Source: Sphingobium terrigena
Lineage (GTDB): Bacteria > Pseudomonadota > Alphaproteobacteria > Sphingomonadales > Sphingomonadaceae
Assembly (NCBI RefSeq): GCF_003591655.1
Contig: NZ_QVRA01000001.1
Location: forward strand, 287,195-351,194
Direction of reading: 5' to 3'
DNA: 64,000 bases
Position 1 is the stretch's first letter. Every line of letters begins with the position of its first letter. Both the position numbers and the translations under genes were made by a program. The notes below the pieces were generated by a model that saw nothing but the letters and a program-made list of their open reading frames with translations, was not told where the DNA came from and did not search any database. Of this stretch, positions 1 through 7,245 are shown piece after piece.

Positions 1-69
1 GCACAGGCCTATGACGTGGTCGCCTTCGGCCCCGGGGGGCGCCGCCTGTTCGCCCGCCACGGCAGCTGA
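1..69 (+). CDS. 3' end of an unidentified gene (partial)
   Basis: The first 69 bases read as an open frame ending in TGA, giving a 22-residue tail that finishes VVAFGPGGRRLFARHGS. The gene begins outside the window. I do not recognise the family from so short a tail. It lies in the accessory part of the window and is followed by about 160 bases in which I see no gene. Confidence 0.35.
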   Translation, partial: AQAYDVVAFGPGGRRLFARHGS

Positions 70-227
70 TCGGCGGTTTTTTCAGGCTGGGGCGGCAGAT
101 GCGGTCGCCGCAGCTGGTGTAGCTCCACGGCCCAGTTCGTCTTGAAGAGCGGGCGATGGGTTTCACGAAAGGATTTGGCCGGGTGAGGCAAACGGGCATT
201 GATGAACACGAAACAAGGGGTTGGGTG

Positions 228-947
228 ATGCGCGGTAAACGAAGCGGAGCCTTCGCTTTGCTCCTTGCGGTTGCAATGTCAGTAAGCACATCGGCAGCGG
301 CGCATGAAGATCACGATGCGCTCGGGGCCGGGCCAGGTGCTAACAGCGCAGTCGAGACTCAGAAAAAGGATGGAGCAGACGCTGGCGACGGCCACATGGG
401 CATGGGCTCTATGTCGACCGTGGACATGAACATGGGCGGCCGCGACATCGCCGGCGACGACATGGACATGGGCGGCATGCACGAGGAGACCGCCAACAAG
501 AACAAGAGTTTCGGTGAACGGCTTGTGAGCTGGCTGGGCCGGCTGCACACCATGGTCATTCATTTTCCCATCGCACTGTTCATCGGTGCGTTCGGGGTGG
601 AGCTGTTCGGGTTGTGGCGCCGCAACCGGGACTATCGGCATGTCGCACATATAATGTTGGTCGTCGGAGCGCTGGGAGCAATCGCGGCGGCGTTCCTGGG
701 CTGGTTCGCGGGCGGGTTCTACCTGACCGACCGCAACCCGATCCTGATGACGCATCGCTGGCTCGGGACGTTGATCGCGGTCTTCGGCGTCGCGCTGGCT
801 TGGATGGCAGCGCGCCACGGTAAGGTTCCCGAGCGGTCGCGGACGTTGTACTGGGTGGTGCTTGGCCTGATGACGCTCGCTATCTCCATCCAGGGGTTCC
901 TTGGCGGAACCTTCATGCACGGCGGATTATACCACTTGGCATTCTGA
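228..947 (+). CDS. Met/His-rich DUF2231-type membrane protein
   Basis: The 239-residue product starts with a signal peptide (roughly residues 1-25, ending in AAA before HEDHD). It continues with a periplasmic Met/His-rich stretch (HMGMGSM, DMNMGG, DMDMGGMH) and then four membrane helices beginning near HTMVIHFPIALF, the pattern of the DUF2231 family. Met-rich segments of this kind bind copper or silver in known resistance proteins, so a metal-handling role is plausible but inferred. ATG at 228 was chosen because it is preceded by AAGGGG and opens the signal peptide; an upstream in-frame ATG at 156 lacks this. A terminator follows. A decayed second copy of the C-terminus lies beyond the neighbouring IS. 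Confidence 0.75.
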   Translation: MRGKRSGAFALLLAVAMSVSTSAAAHEDHDALGAGPGANSAVETQKKDGADAGDGHMGMGSMSTVDMNMGGRDIAGDDMDMGGMHEETANKNKSFGERLVSWLGRLHTMVIHFPIALFIGAFGVELFGLWRRNRDYRHVAHIMLVVGALGAIAAAFLGWFAGGFYLTDRNPILMTHRWLGTLIAVFGVALAWMAARHGKVPERSRTLYWVVLGLMTLAISIQGFLGGTFMHGGLYHLAF

Positions 948-1000
948 ACGGGTCCGTCTGTGCGCATAAAGCGGTCGTTTTCTGAACAGGGACGGCCGAG

Positions 1001-1028
1001 GGCGCGTCTTCACCGAGGACGCGCCTTT
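1001..1028 (+). terminator. Rho-independent terminator
   Basis: GGCGCGTC at 1001-1008 pairs perfectly with GACGCGCC at 1018-1025 and is followed by TTT. It lies 54 bases after the stop of the DUF2231-type gene and just before the left end of the IS3 element. Confidence 0.65.
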
Positions 1029-1121
1029 GACTGATCAGAGGTGGCCTGGCAAAACTGCACATCGGGATAAGTGGATTTTCTGCCTGCCGGCGGCCAGGAT
1101 GGCCGCGTGACTGGAGTAGAG

Positions 1122-1436
1122 ATGAGCAAACGACCACGCCGGAATCACAGCCCGGCATTCAAAGCGAAGGTGGCATTGGCCGCCGTGAAGGGCGAGAAGA
1201 CGCTGGCGGAGCTGGCGCAGCAGTTTGACGTGCATCCGAACCAGATCACGCAATGGCGCGGGCAGCTTCTGGAAGGGGCTGCCGGTGTATTCGGGAGCGA
1301 GACGCGGAGCGAGGCTGCCGAGCCAGTGATCGACGTAAAGACGCTGCACGCCAAAATCGGTGAACTGACGTTGGTGAACGATTTTTTGTCAGGGGCGCTC
1401 GGGAAGGCGGGACTGTTGCCGAGCGCAAAACGATGA
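1122..1436 (+). CDS. IS3-family transposase OrfA
   Basis: The 104-residue protein begins MSKRPRRNHSPAFKAKVALA, the standard start of IS3-group OrfA. It has a helix-turn-helix around residues 10-50 (TLAELAQQFDVHPNQITQWR) and a leucine-rich C-terminal segment. OrfA binds the IS ends and joins OrfB through programmed frameshifting. Its stop overlaps the orfB start (ATGA at 1433-1436). ATG 1122 was preferred to the ATG at 1071 because the family begins at this residue and a GGAGTAGAG ribosome site precedes it. Confidence 0.85.
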   Translation: MSKRPRRNHSPAFKAKVALAAVKGEKTLAELAQQFDVHPNQITQWRGQLLEGAAGVFGSETRSEAAEPVIDVKTLHAKIGELTLVNDFLSGALGKAGLLPSAKR

Positions 1437-2259
1437 TCGACCGTTCGCACGCACTGCCGTTGGCGCGGCAAGCCCGGGAGCTTGGGATCAGCCGGGGCAG
1501 CATTTATTATCTGCCCAGACCGGTGCCGCCTGCCGATCTCGCCATCATGCGGCGGATCGACGAACTGCACCTGGAGTTTCCATTCGCCGGGAGCCGGATG
1601 CTGCGCGACCTGCTCCGGCAGGAGGGCTTCAAGATCGGCCGCCAGCATGTTGGCACGCTGATGAAGACGATGGCGATTGAGGCGATCTACCGCCGCCCGA
1701 GCACATCGAAGCCCGCGCTGGGGCACAAGATCTATCCCTATTTGCTGCGCAAGCTGGCGATCGTGCGTCCCAACCAAGTCTTGGCGACCGACATCAGTTA
1801 CATTCCGATGGCGAGGGGCTTTGTATATCTCGTTGCCATCGTGGACTGGTTCAGCCGCAACGTTCTGGCCTGGCGGGTGTCGATCACGATGGAAGCCGAT
1901 TTTTGTGTTGAGGCTCTGGAAGAAGCACTGGCGCGCTTCGGCAAACCGGAGATTTTCAATACAGATCAGGGCAGCCAATTCACGAGCATGGCCTTCACCA
2001 GCGTGCTGCTCCGAGAAAAAATCGCCATAAGCATGGACGGCAGGGGCGCGTGGCGCGACAATGTCGTTGTCGAGCGCCTGTGGCGCTCAGTCAAATATGA
2101 GGAGGTTTACCTCCGGGCCTACGGCGGGTCAGCGAAGCCCGCGCGTCGATCGGTCGTTATCTGAACTTTTACAATGGAAGGAGGCCACATTCGAGCCTCG
2201 CCGCCAGGACGCCGGATCAGGCGTATTTTGACAACCTGCCGGTAATGATGGCAGCATGA
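1433..2259 (+). pseudogene. IS3-family transposase OrfB, frameshifted
   Basis: This is the catalytic integrase-type subunit. The DDE triad is visible: D in LATDISYIPM, D in FNTDQGSQFTS, and E in VVVERLWRSVKYEE. The frame runs to a premature stop at 2164. The expected C-terminus (SEARASIGRYLNFYNGRRPH, then TPDQAYFDNLPVMMAA) continues in another frame to 2259. One base is missing near 2121-2130, where TACGGCGGG should be followed by GTC AGC. The element is therefore probably immobile unless helped in trans, or the base is a sequencing error. Confidence 0.8.
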
Positions 2260-2405
2260 ATTTGGCAACCGATACGGGGCGTCACTCCGATCGGGCTACG
2301 CCCTCCCTGCATGACGCCCCGTATTGGCAAGGCAAGGAACCCGGCAGACGATCCACTTAACCATTGCCGATCCCTGTTCAGACAAACCCGGCCACCTCTC
2401 TTACC

Positions 2406-2530
2406 TCTCTTGTTCAGGTAGCAGGATTTGCTTGGTTTGATAATACTAGCGATATCGGTACAAGAATTCCTGAGGGCACCTTATGAATGGTGGCCTCAAC
2501 CATCTTGCGGTATCAAAGGGGGAAACATGA
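2406..2530 (+). pseudogene. Remnant of a second DUF2231-type gene (C-terminus)
   Basis: Translation gives LGLIILAISVQEFL in one frame. After a shift, HLMNGGLNHLAV appears in the next frame, with its stop at 2528-2530. This matches the end of the intact gene at 228-947 (LGLMTLAISIQGFL, then TFMHGGLYHLAF). It is a diverged, frameshifted tail of a paralogue whose front half is gone, next to the right end of the IS3 element. The similarity is seen directly; the order of duplication and insertion is inferred. Confidence 0.6.
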
Positions 2531-2994
2531 TTTTGGTATTGAGAGTAGCAGTAGCCACAGCGTTGGCCATGCCGATCGCAGTCACCGCGCAGCCTGAGCG
2601 AGTCGCGGATACAGGGGCCGTGGAGGCGGTGCTGTCACAGTACAAGGCGGCGATCAAGAAGCTCGACGCAAAGGGTACCGAGGATCTCTTCGCGGTCGAC
2701 TCGCAGATATTCGAAACGGGTGGCTACGAGGGAACCTACACAACATACCTTGCCCATCATCTTGCGCCAGAGCTGGCGGCGTTCAAGTCGTTCACATTTT
2801 CTGACTACAAGGTCAGCGTTCGCTTTGAGGGACCGGTTGCACTCGCTACTGAGACCTACCGCTATCGGATCGAACCCAAGAACGGAGCCGTTGCCGAGCG
2901 TATTGGCGTCGCGACCAGCGTCTTAACGCGCGTGGGAAATAGCTGGAAAATCGTCAGCATGCACAATAGCGGTCGCAAGCCGAAAGGCTCCTGA
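2527..2994 (+). CDS. Secreted SnoaL/DUF4440-like protein
   Basis: The 155-residue protein has an N-terminal signal peptide (MILVLRVAVATALAMPIAVTA, cleavage near residue 20) and a mature part that looks like the NTF2/SnoaL fold of DUF4440. This includes an early helix (AVEAVLSQYKAAIKKLDAKG) and a C-terminal strand pair (VLTRVGNSWKIVSMHNS). Proteins of this fold often accompany metal-resistance or catabolic genes, but no reaction can be assigned. The start follows AAAGGGGGAAAC, a strong ribosome site. It overlaps the DUF2231 remnant by four bases, as if it was once the next gene in that operon. Confidence 0.65.
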   Translation: MILVLRVAVATALAMPIAVTAQPERVADTGAVEAVLSQYKAAIKKLDAKGTEDLFAVDSQIFETGGYEGTYTTYLAHHLAPELAAFKSFTFSDYKVSVRFEGPVALATETYRYRIEPKNGAVAERIGVATSVLTRVGNSWKIVSMHNSGRKPKGS

Positions 2995-3008
2995 TCGGTC
3001 TGTGGCCG

Positions 3009-3209
3009 CTACTGCTTCTTCGCTGGATTTGGCGTAGGCGAGTGCGCTGTCGCGTTTGTAGAGTTCGTCGGGTGATCGTGCTCCGCTATGCCGGCATAAT
3101 GGTTCATCTGATCCTCGGAGATGTCCGACGTTTTTTCGCTGCTGCCACAAGCCGTTACGGCTAGGGATAACAGAAACATGGCCGCGATAAGCGCCCTCGA
3201 TCTTCTCAT
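3009..3209 (-). CDS. Small lipoprotein, function unknown
   Basis: The 66-residue product starts MRRSRALIAAMFLLSLAVTAC, a lipoprotein signal peptide with lipobox LAVTAC, so it is probably lipidated at that cysteine. The mature part is short, His/Thr/Asn-rich and hydrophilic, with no domain I recognise. ATG 3209 places the start directly at the signal peptide; a longer frame from 3245 would put twelve extra residues before it. It converges on the SnoaL-like gene 15 bases away. Confidence 0.55.
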   Translation of the reverse strand: MRRSRALIAAMFLLSLAVTACGSSEKTSDISEDQMNHYAGIAEHDHPTNSTNATAHSPTPNPAKKQ

Positions 3210-3295
3210 AACATAATACCCTTCGATGCCGAGCTGAACCATCATAGCTGATCCGGTGCTTGACTTGCTTACAATGATACGGTCGACAGCTTGCG

Positions 3296-3745
3296 CTAGA
3301 CCGGCATGCTCATGATGTCCTTATACGCGGAAAGCAACCTATTGCGAACCTGCAGCGTCGCTTCGAAGGCGATCGACGACTCCTGCCGCGCGAGCATGAC
3401 CTTTGCAATATCGACCTCTTCGCCGCGCTCATAGGCGACTGTCAACTGGCCGGCGCGAGCGTTGATGTCATTAATCTTTTGAAGCTGTGTTTGCAGTGTA
3501 GAGGTAAAGCCGCCTGGTTCCGTGCGTTCAGTCCCCAAAATCCTTTGGTTTGAGCCAGGGCCTGCAAGCGAGTCTGCACCGTCCGCCTTTCCAAGCACGG
3601 TATCCATCGCTGCTTCGAATTTTGCTCCCGCACCCCCGGGGCTACCAACAGAACCCGCGCTGCTTGCTACATTTCGAAGCGCCGCATTCCTGTCGAGGAT
3701 GGCGCTTCGCATAGCCAAGAGGTCGTTGATGGAGATGCTGCTCAT
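3296..3745 (-). CDS. fliE: Flagellar hook-basal body protein FliE (orphan)
   Basis: The 149-residue protein has the FliE C-terminal signature: repeated helices with VDIAKVMLARQESSIAFEATLQVRNRLLSAYKDIM (split here as VDIAKVMLARQESSIAF and EATLQVRNRLLSAYKDIM). It would form the junction between the MS ring and the rod of the basal body. The N-terminal half is longer and more Gly/Ala-rich than the roughly 100-residue Escherichia protein. The start at 3745 follows a GGGGTG ribosome site. No other flagellar gene is present, which is unusual because fliE normally sits with fliF and its neighbours. It is probably a transferred fragment of a flagellar locus. Confidence 0.75.
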   Translation of the reverse strand: MSSISINDLLAMRSAILDRNAALRNVASSAGSVGSPGGAGAKFEAAMDTVLGKADGADSLAGPGSNQRILGTERTEPGGFTSTLQTQLQKINDINARAGQLTVAYERGEEVDIAKVMLARQESSIAFEATLQVRNRLLSAYKDIMSMPV

Positions 3746-3904
3746 GTTCACCCCGGTGCGATTTTTAGCATTGCCATATAATGGCATCGCAAGCGTTAGA
3801 GGATAGTTAACGACGCTTAGGAATGATTGCTTGATCGTAAAAGCCGCGTGCCGATTCTCATAGGTTGTCCACCGTCAGCACCAATGGCACAGATTTGAGG
3901 TTGT

Positions 3905-4087
3905 GAATTAAGGAGGGTTGGGGCTTCGTCTTAATGACGAAGGAACGAAGATGAAGTCCAAACCCTCCTTGAAAAAATCGTCGCTGAAGGCCCCCTGTCC
4001 GCGATTTAGTGAAATATCTGTCCGGGATTTTCCGAAACACGCAGATCAAGCGACAGACCCTCGAGCATCGGCGCTTGCAGCACCGTA
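3905..4087 (+). pseudogene. IS3-type OrfA start remnant with large hairpin
   Basis: At 3951 an ATG opens MKSKPSLKKSSLKAP, a start I associate with one IS3-family OrfA group. After about 15 residues the match is lost and the frame ends at TAA, 4085-4087. The start lies in a hairpin whose arms are AAGGAGGGTTGGGGCTTCGT (3910-3929) and its near complement (3951-3970), so the ribosome site and ATG are paired with each other. The stretch 3746-3904 and 4088-4278 shows no other gene I can support. Confidence 0.4.
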
Positions 4088-4278
4088 AGCTCGCCGCCTA
4101 AACATCAACCCCTGACGAGGCCCGCACTCCGCTAATTTACGCCGCGAGTTGCACCAAATGTTCTGACGACGGACAGACCGGCTATCGAATTTGTCGATGC
4201 ACACCCGAACGTGATTCAACATCAGTGCGCCTTGGTATTGGCTAACAATTGGTAAGGCTATGATGCTATGCCCGGCGG

Positions 4279-4845
4279 ATGACGCGCGCGCCCACTACGA
4301 TCGACACGGCATTGCCCGCCAGCCGGCTGGCAACGGAAATCACGGCGGACAAGAATTTGCGGCTGTCCGTCACCGGCGAGCATGGAGTCGGCTGGCTGAT
4401 GAAAAGGATGGAAGCGCGCGGGATCACGAGCATGTTCTTCGATCCCATGCCCGGCGTCGTCCGTGGCCCCGATCGTGTGACGCGGATGCTCGAGCCGATC
4501 ATGGCGCGTGGGCATGGGGTACAGGTGCATTTCCACACCGAACGGCTGGAATGGTTTTCCGACTCGCCCGTAGACGGATGCCTAGGACGGCATATAGGCG
4601 ATTTCGCGCTAGAGGGTCTGACGTTGCTGACCGGAAGGGCGCAGAATGCGCTGATCGAGGCGGAGGCGGCCGCAGGCCTGCGGTTCGCGGCCAGTCAAGG
4701 GCAGCATAGCTTCGTCGTGGCGACCCATAGTTTCGAGATGCTGTCGCATGACCGGCTCGCGCCCAGCCGGGTCCGCACGGACCCACGCATGGTTCAGCTG
4801 GCGTGGGCGGCAATCCGCTATGAAAATGCGCTGCAGTTCGCATGA
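4279..4845 (+). pseudogene. Polysaccharide-deacetylase-like gene, apparently internally deleted
   Basis: The frame codes 188 residues beginning MTRAPTTIDTALPASRLA, with SVTGEHGVGWLMKRMEARGI, VQVHFHTERLEWFSDSPVDG and, near the end, GQHSFVVATHSFEML. These pieces resemble sphingomonad polysaccharide-deacetylase-like proteins that are usually clearly longer. The middle section expected between roughly residues 135 and 140 seems to be missing, so activity is doubtful. The assignment is from memory of the family and is moderate at best. Its stop overlaps the next start (ATGA at 4842-4845), so the two genes form one transcription unit. Confidence 0.4.
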
Positions 4846-6041
4846 CCTTGCCCGTTGCCATCGTTCTGGGCGTGGACAGCGCCATCGGGCTTACGGTCGT
4901 GCGCGAGCTTGGCCGCCTTGGCGTGCCGGTTGTCGCCATCGGCAGGAGCGTAAAGGCGATCGGGCGCTATTCGCGACACACCGCGCGCTTCGTCGTGCGG
5001 CCTAGGGCGCGCGATCTGGCCGACTGGTTGCCCAAGGTGATTCGAGAAACGGGCGCGGCGGTGCTGCTGGCGATCAGCGAGGGCGATCTGATCGCGCTCG
5101 CTGATCTGCCGGAGGTTATCGAAGGCTGCCGCATCCTGACCCCGCGCGCCGACCGGCTGGCGGTGGTGCTCGATAAGACGCGCACGCTGGAAGCGGCTGC
5201 AGCTGTGGGGATCGCCGGCCCGCCAAGCTGGCAGCCGCTGACGGGTGAGGATTTCGCCGCGAAGGCCGCGACTCTGCCCTATCCTGCCATCCTGAAATGG
5301 AGCGATCCGCCCGCGATGTGGGCCGCGCTCGATGCGGCGGGCCTGCCGTTCGAGAAGATTGCCTACGCGACCGACGCCACCGACCTGCTGGCGAAGCTGG
5401 TACCCTATGATGCGCTGGCGGTGTGGCCGCTAGTGCAGGGCTGGTGCGGCGGTTACGGCTTCGGGCAGATGCTGATGATGGCGGGCGGGGAGGCTCGGCT
5501 GCGCTTCCAGCATCGCCGACTGCGCGAATTTCCCGCGAGCGGCGGCGTGTCCACCCTGTGCGCAACCGTTCCCCTGTCGGACCATCGCGCACAGATGGCG
5601 AAGTCCGAGGCACTGCTGCGTTATATCGGTTGGGAAGGGCCAGCGATGGTGGAATATCGCCATGATCCTGCGACGGGTACTTACTGGCTAATGGAGATCA
5701 ACGGTCGCTTTTGGGGCAGTTTGCCGCTGGCCAGCCAGGCGGGGGCGCAATTCGCCTGGGAACAGTATCGCGCGGCGGTGCCCGAAGCTGGCGATGCCGC
5801 GCCGCCTCTCTATAGCAATCGCCGCGCCCGCTACGCGATCCCGGATGCCAAGCGGCTCGTACAGATATTGCGCGCACCCGCTGCCGTGTCCGTGCCGGGG
5901 CAGAGGCCACCGAGCCGTCTGCGGGAGAGCATCGCCTTTGCGGTGGAGTATCTCCATCCGCGCACCGGCTATTATGTGTGGGACTGGCGCGACCCGATGC
6001 CGCTGGTCGGTGACATCATTAGGATTTTGCGGGGACAGTAA
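4842..6041 (+). CDS. ATP-grasp carboxylate-amine ligase-like protein
   Basis: The 399-residue protein has the layout of ATP-grasp ligases. An N-terminal Rossmann-like part (VAIVLGVDSAIGLTVVREL) is followed by a preATP/ATP-grasp core containing YPAILKWSD, and a metal- and ATP-binding end strand (MVEYRHD, WLMEINGRFWGSLPLA). Such enzymes activate a carboxylate as acyl-phosphate and join it to an amine; the substrate is unknown. It overlaps the deacetylase-like gene by four bases, suggesting joint work in surface-polysaccharide decoration. It appears intact although its partner is shortened. Confidence 0.7.
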   Translation: MTLPVAIVLGVDSAIGLTVVRELGRLGVPVVAIGRSVKAIGRYSRHTARFVVRPRARDLADWLPKVIRETGAAVLLAISEGDLIALADLPEVIEGCRILTPRADRLAVVLDKTRTLEAAAAVGIAGPPSWQPLTGEDFAAKAATLPYPAILKWSDPPAMWAALDAAGLPFEKIAYATDATDLLAKLVPYDALAVWPLVQGWCGGYGFGQMLMMAGGEARLRFQHRRLREFPASGGVSTLCATVPLSDHRAQMAKSEALLRYIGWEGPAMVEYRHDPATGTYWLMEINGRFWGSLPLASQAGAQFAWEQYRAAVPEAGDAAPPLYSNRRARYAIPDAKRLVQILRAPAAVSVPGQRPPSRLRESIAFAVEYLHPRTGYYVWDWRDPMPLVGDIIRILRGQ

Positions 6042-6207
6042 GCATGAATCTTCCCCTGCAAGTGGAGAATTTATGCTTGAACAGTCCTCTCGATCAGCCC
6101 GCCGCCCAGCATGGGCCGTGTCCACGGGGTTCTCTAATCGCCACCGTCAACAGCTGATCCTTAGCGTTTCAGCGGGTGTAGCGCGACGATTACGGAGTCC
6201 GGTCGGC

Positions 6208-6448
6208 GTCAATTTTGATGGCCGATAGGTGGCCGCGCCGGTTGGTGAATTCTGGCTACCATTTGCTGTTGCGAGGAGCAACCGTCGAGCGACAATTACG
6301 ACGCTGGGTAATTGTCGCTGGCGCTGGCCGGAAGCGAGGGTTTGAAGCGCATGGGATGGTTGGCATGTAATTGCCGCTGGCGACAATTACCCGTTGCCTC
6401 AGCAAGGGTGCTCCCGAGCGCGAAGCCAGCGACAATTATGATGGCCGG
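6208..6448. repeat. Left end of the IS21-type element with iterated repeats
   Basis: Several copies of a GCGACAATTA-type sequence occur in both orientations: GTCAATTTTGATGGCC near 6208, AGCGACAATTAC (6288-6299) with GTAATTGTCGCT (6304-6315), GGCGACAATTACCC near 6384, and GCGACAATTATGATGGCCGG (6429-6448). The last copy overlaps the istB stop codon and is matched in inverted orientation beyond istA. IS21-family elements typically carry multiple terminal repeats that bind IstA. The stretch 6042-6428 contains no gene. Confidence 0.65.
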
Positions 6449-7245
6449 TCCGGGGCGCCATTGGGCGGGTCGTAATCGCCGGCGTTGATGCGGGCGACGG
6501 CGGAACGCTTGCGGTAGCTTTCGCCGTTCATCTCGATGATGGTCGAGTGGTGCACGAGGCGGTCGATCGCGGCGACAGCCATGGCGGGATCAGGGAAGAC
6601 GTTGTCCCATGCCGAAAATGGCTGGTTGGCGGTAATGGCGAGCGAGTGGCGTTCGTAGCGGTGGGCGATGAGCTCGAACAAGGCGCTGGTTTCGACCTGG
6701 TCCTTGCGGACGTAGGACAGATCGTCGAGCACGATGAGATCGAACTTGTCGAGCTTGTCGAGCATGGCGGGCAAGCTGAGGTCGCGGCGCGCGGACTGGA
6801 GCTTCTGGACCATGTCGGTGGTGGAGCAGAACAGGACGCGCCGCCCCGTGTCGATGAGGGCATGGCCAATGGCGGCAACTGCGTGCGTCTTGCCGGTCCC
6901 GCTCTGGCCGAACAGCAGCAGGTTGCCGCCGTTCTCGATCCAGTCGTCACCGGCGGCGAGGGACAAGAGGTGCGGTTTGCGGATGCCGGGGGCGGCGTCG
7001 AAATCGAAGGTGGCGAAGGTCTTGCCTGCGGGCAAGCCGGACTGGTCGCGATGGCGCTGGATGCGCCGGGAGGAGCGATCAGCCATCTCGATCTCGAGAA
7101 GCGAGGCCAGCAGGTTGGCGGCCGGCCAGCCATCGCGATCGGCGGTGTCGGTGAGGTGCTTCCAGTTGCGGTTGATGCTCGGCAGGCGCAAGGCCTTCAG
7201 CAGGGTAGGCAGTACGGCGGCGGCCTGATCCTTGGTGCGGGTCAT
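6436..7245 (-). CDS. istB: IS21 transposition helper ATPase IstB
   Basis: The 269-residue AAA+ ATPase shows Walker A GQSGTGKTHA (near residue 110) and Walker B LIVLDDLSY (near residue 170), the usual size and layout of IstB. IstB selects target DNA and remodels it for the IstA transposase. Its start overlaps the istA stop (TGATG), a translational coupling typical of the family. Its stop codon lies inside the terminal repeat, so the 3' end of the gene doubles as a transposase-binding site. Confidence 0.92.
   Translation of the reverse strand: MTRTKDQAAAVLPTLLKALRLPSINRNWKHLTDTADRDGWPAANLLASLLEIEMADRSSRRIQRHRDQSGLPAGKTFATFDFDAAPGIRKPHLLSLAAGDDWIENGGNLLLFGQSGTGKTHAVAAIGHALIDTGRRVLFCSTTDMVQKLQSARRDLSLPAMLDKLDKFDLIVLDDLSYVRKDQVETSALFELIAHRYERHSLAITANQPFSAWDNVFPDPAMAVAAIDRLVHHSTIIEMNGESYRKRSAVARINAGDYDPPNGAPDRPS

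Larger units (their letters stand above)
1037..2399. mobile_element. IS3-family insertion sequence
   Basis: Inverted ends AGAGGTGGCC (1037-1046) and GGCCACCTCT (2390-2399) enclose orfA and orfB. Weaker similarity continues inward (for example TAAGTGGAT on both sides). Flanking bases show no target duplication, which fits an old insertion followed by rearrangement. Inside the right end a 13-bp hairpin, ATACGGGGCGTCA (2272-2284) with its complement (2312-2324), lies downstream of orfB and may stop transcription. The same right-end sequence recurs near 10404-10438. Confidence 0.8.

Noticed and set aside
9..209. A minus-strand 66-codon frame at the window edge
   Set aside because: Pro/Arg-rich composition and overlap with the more natural plus-strand gene end at 1-69. 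I cannot exclude it, but there is no support.
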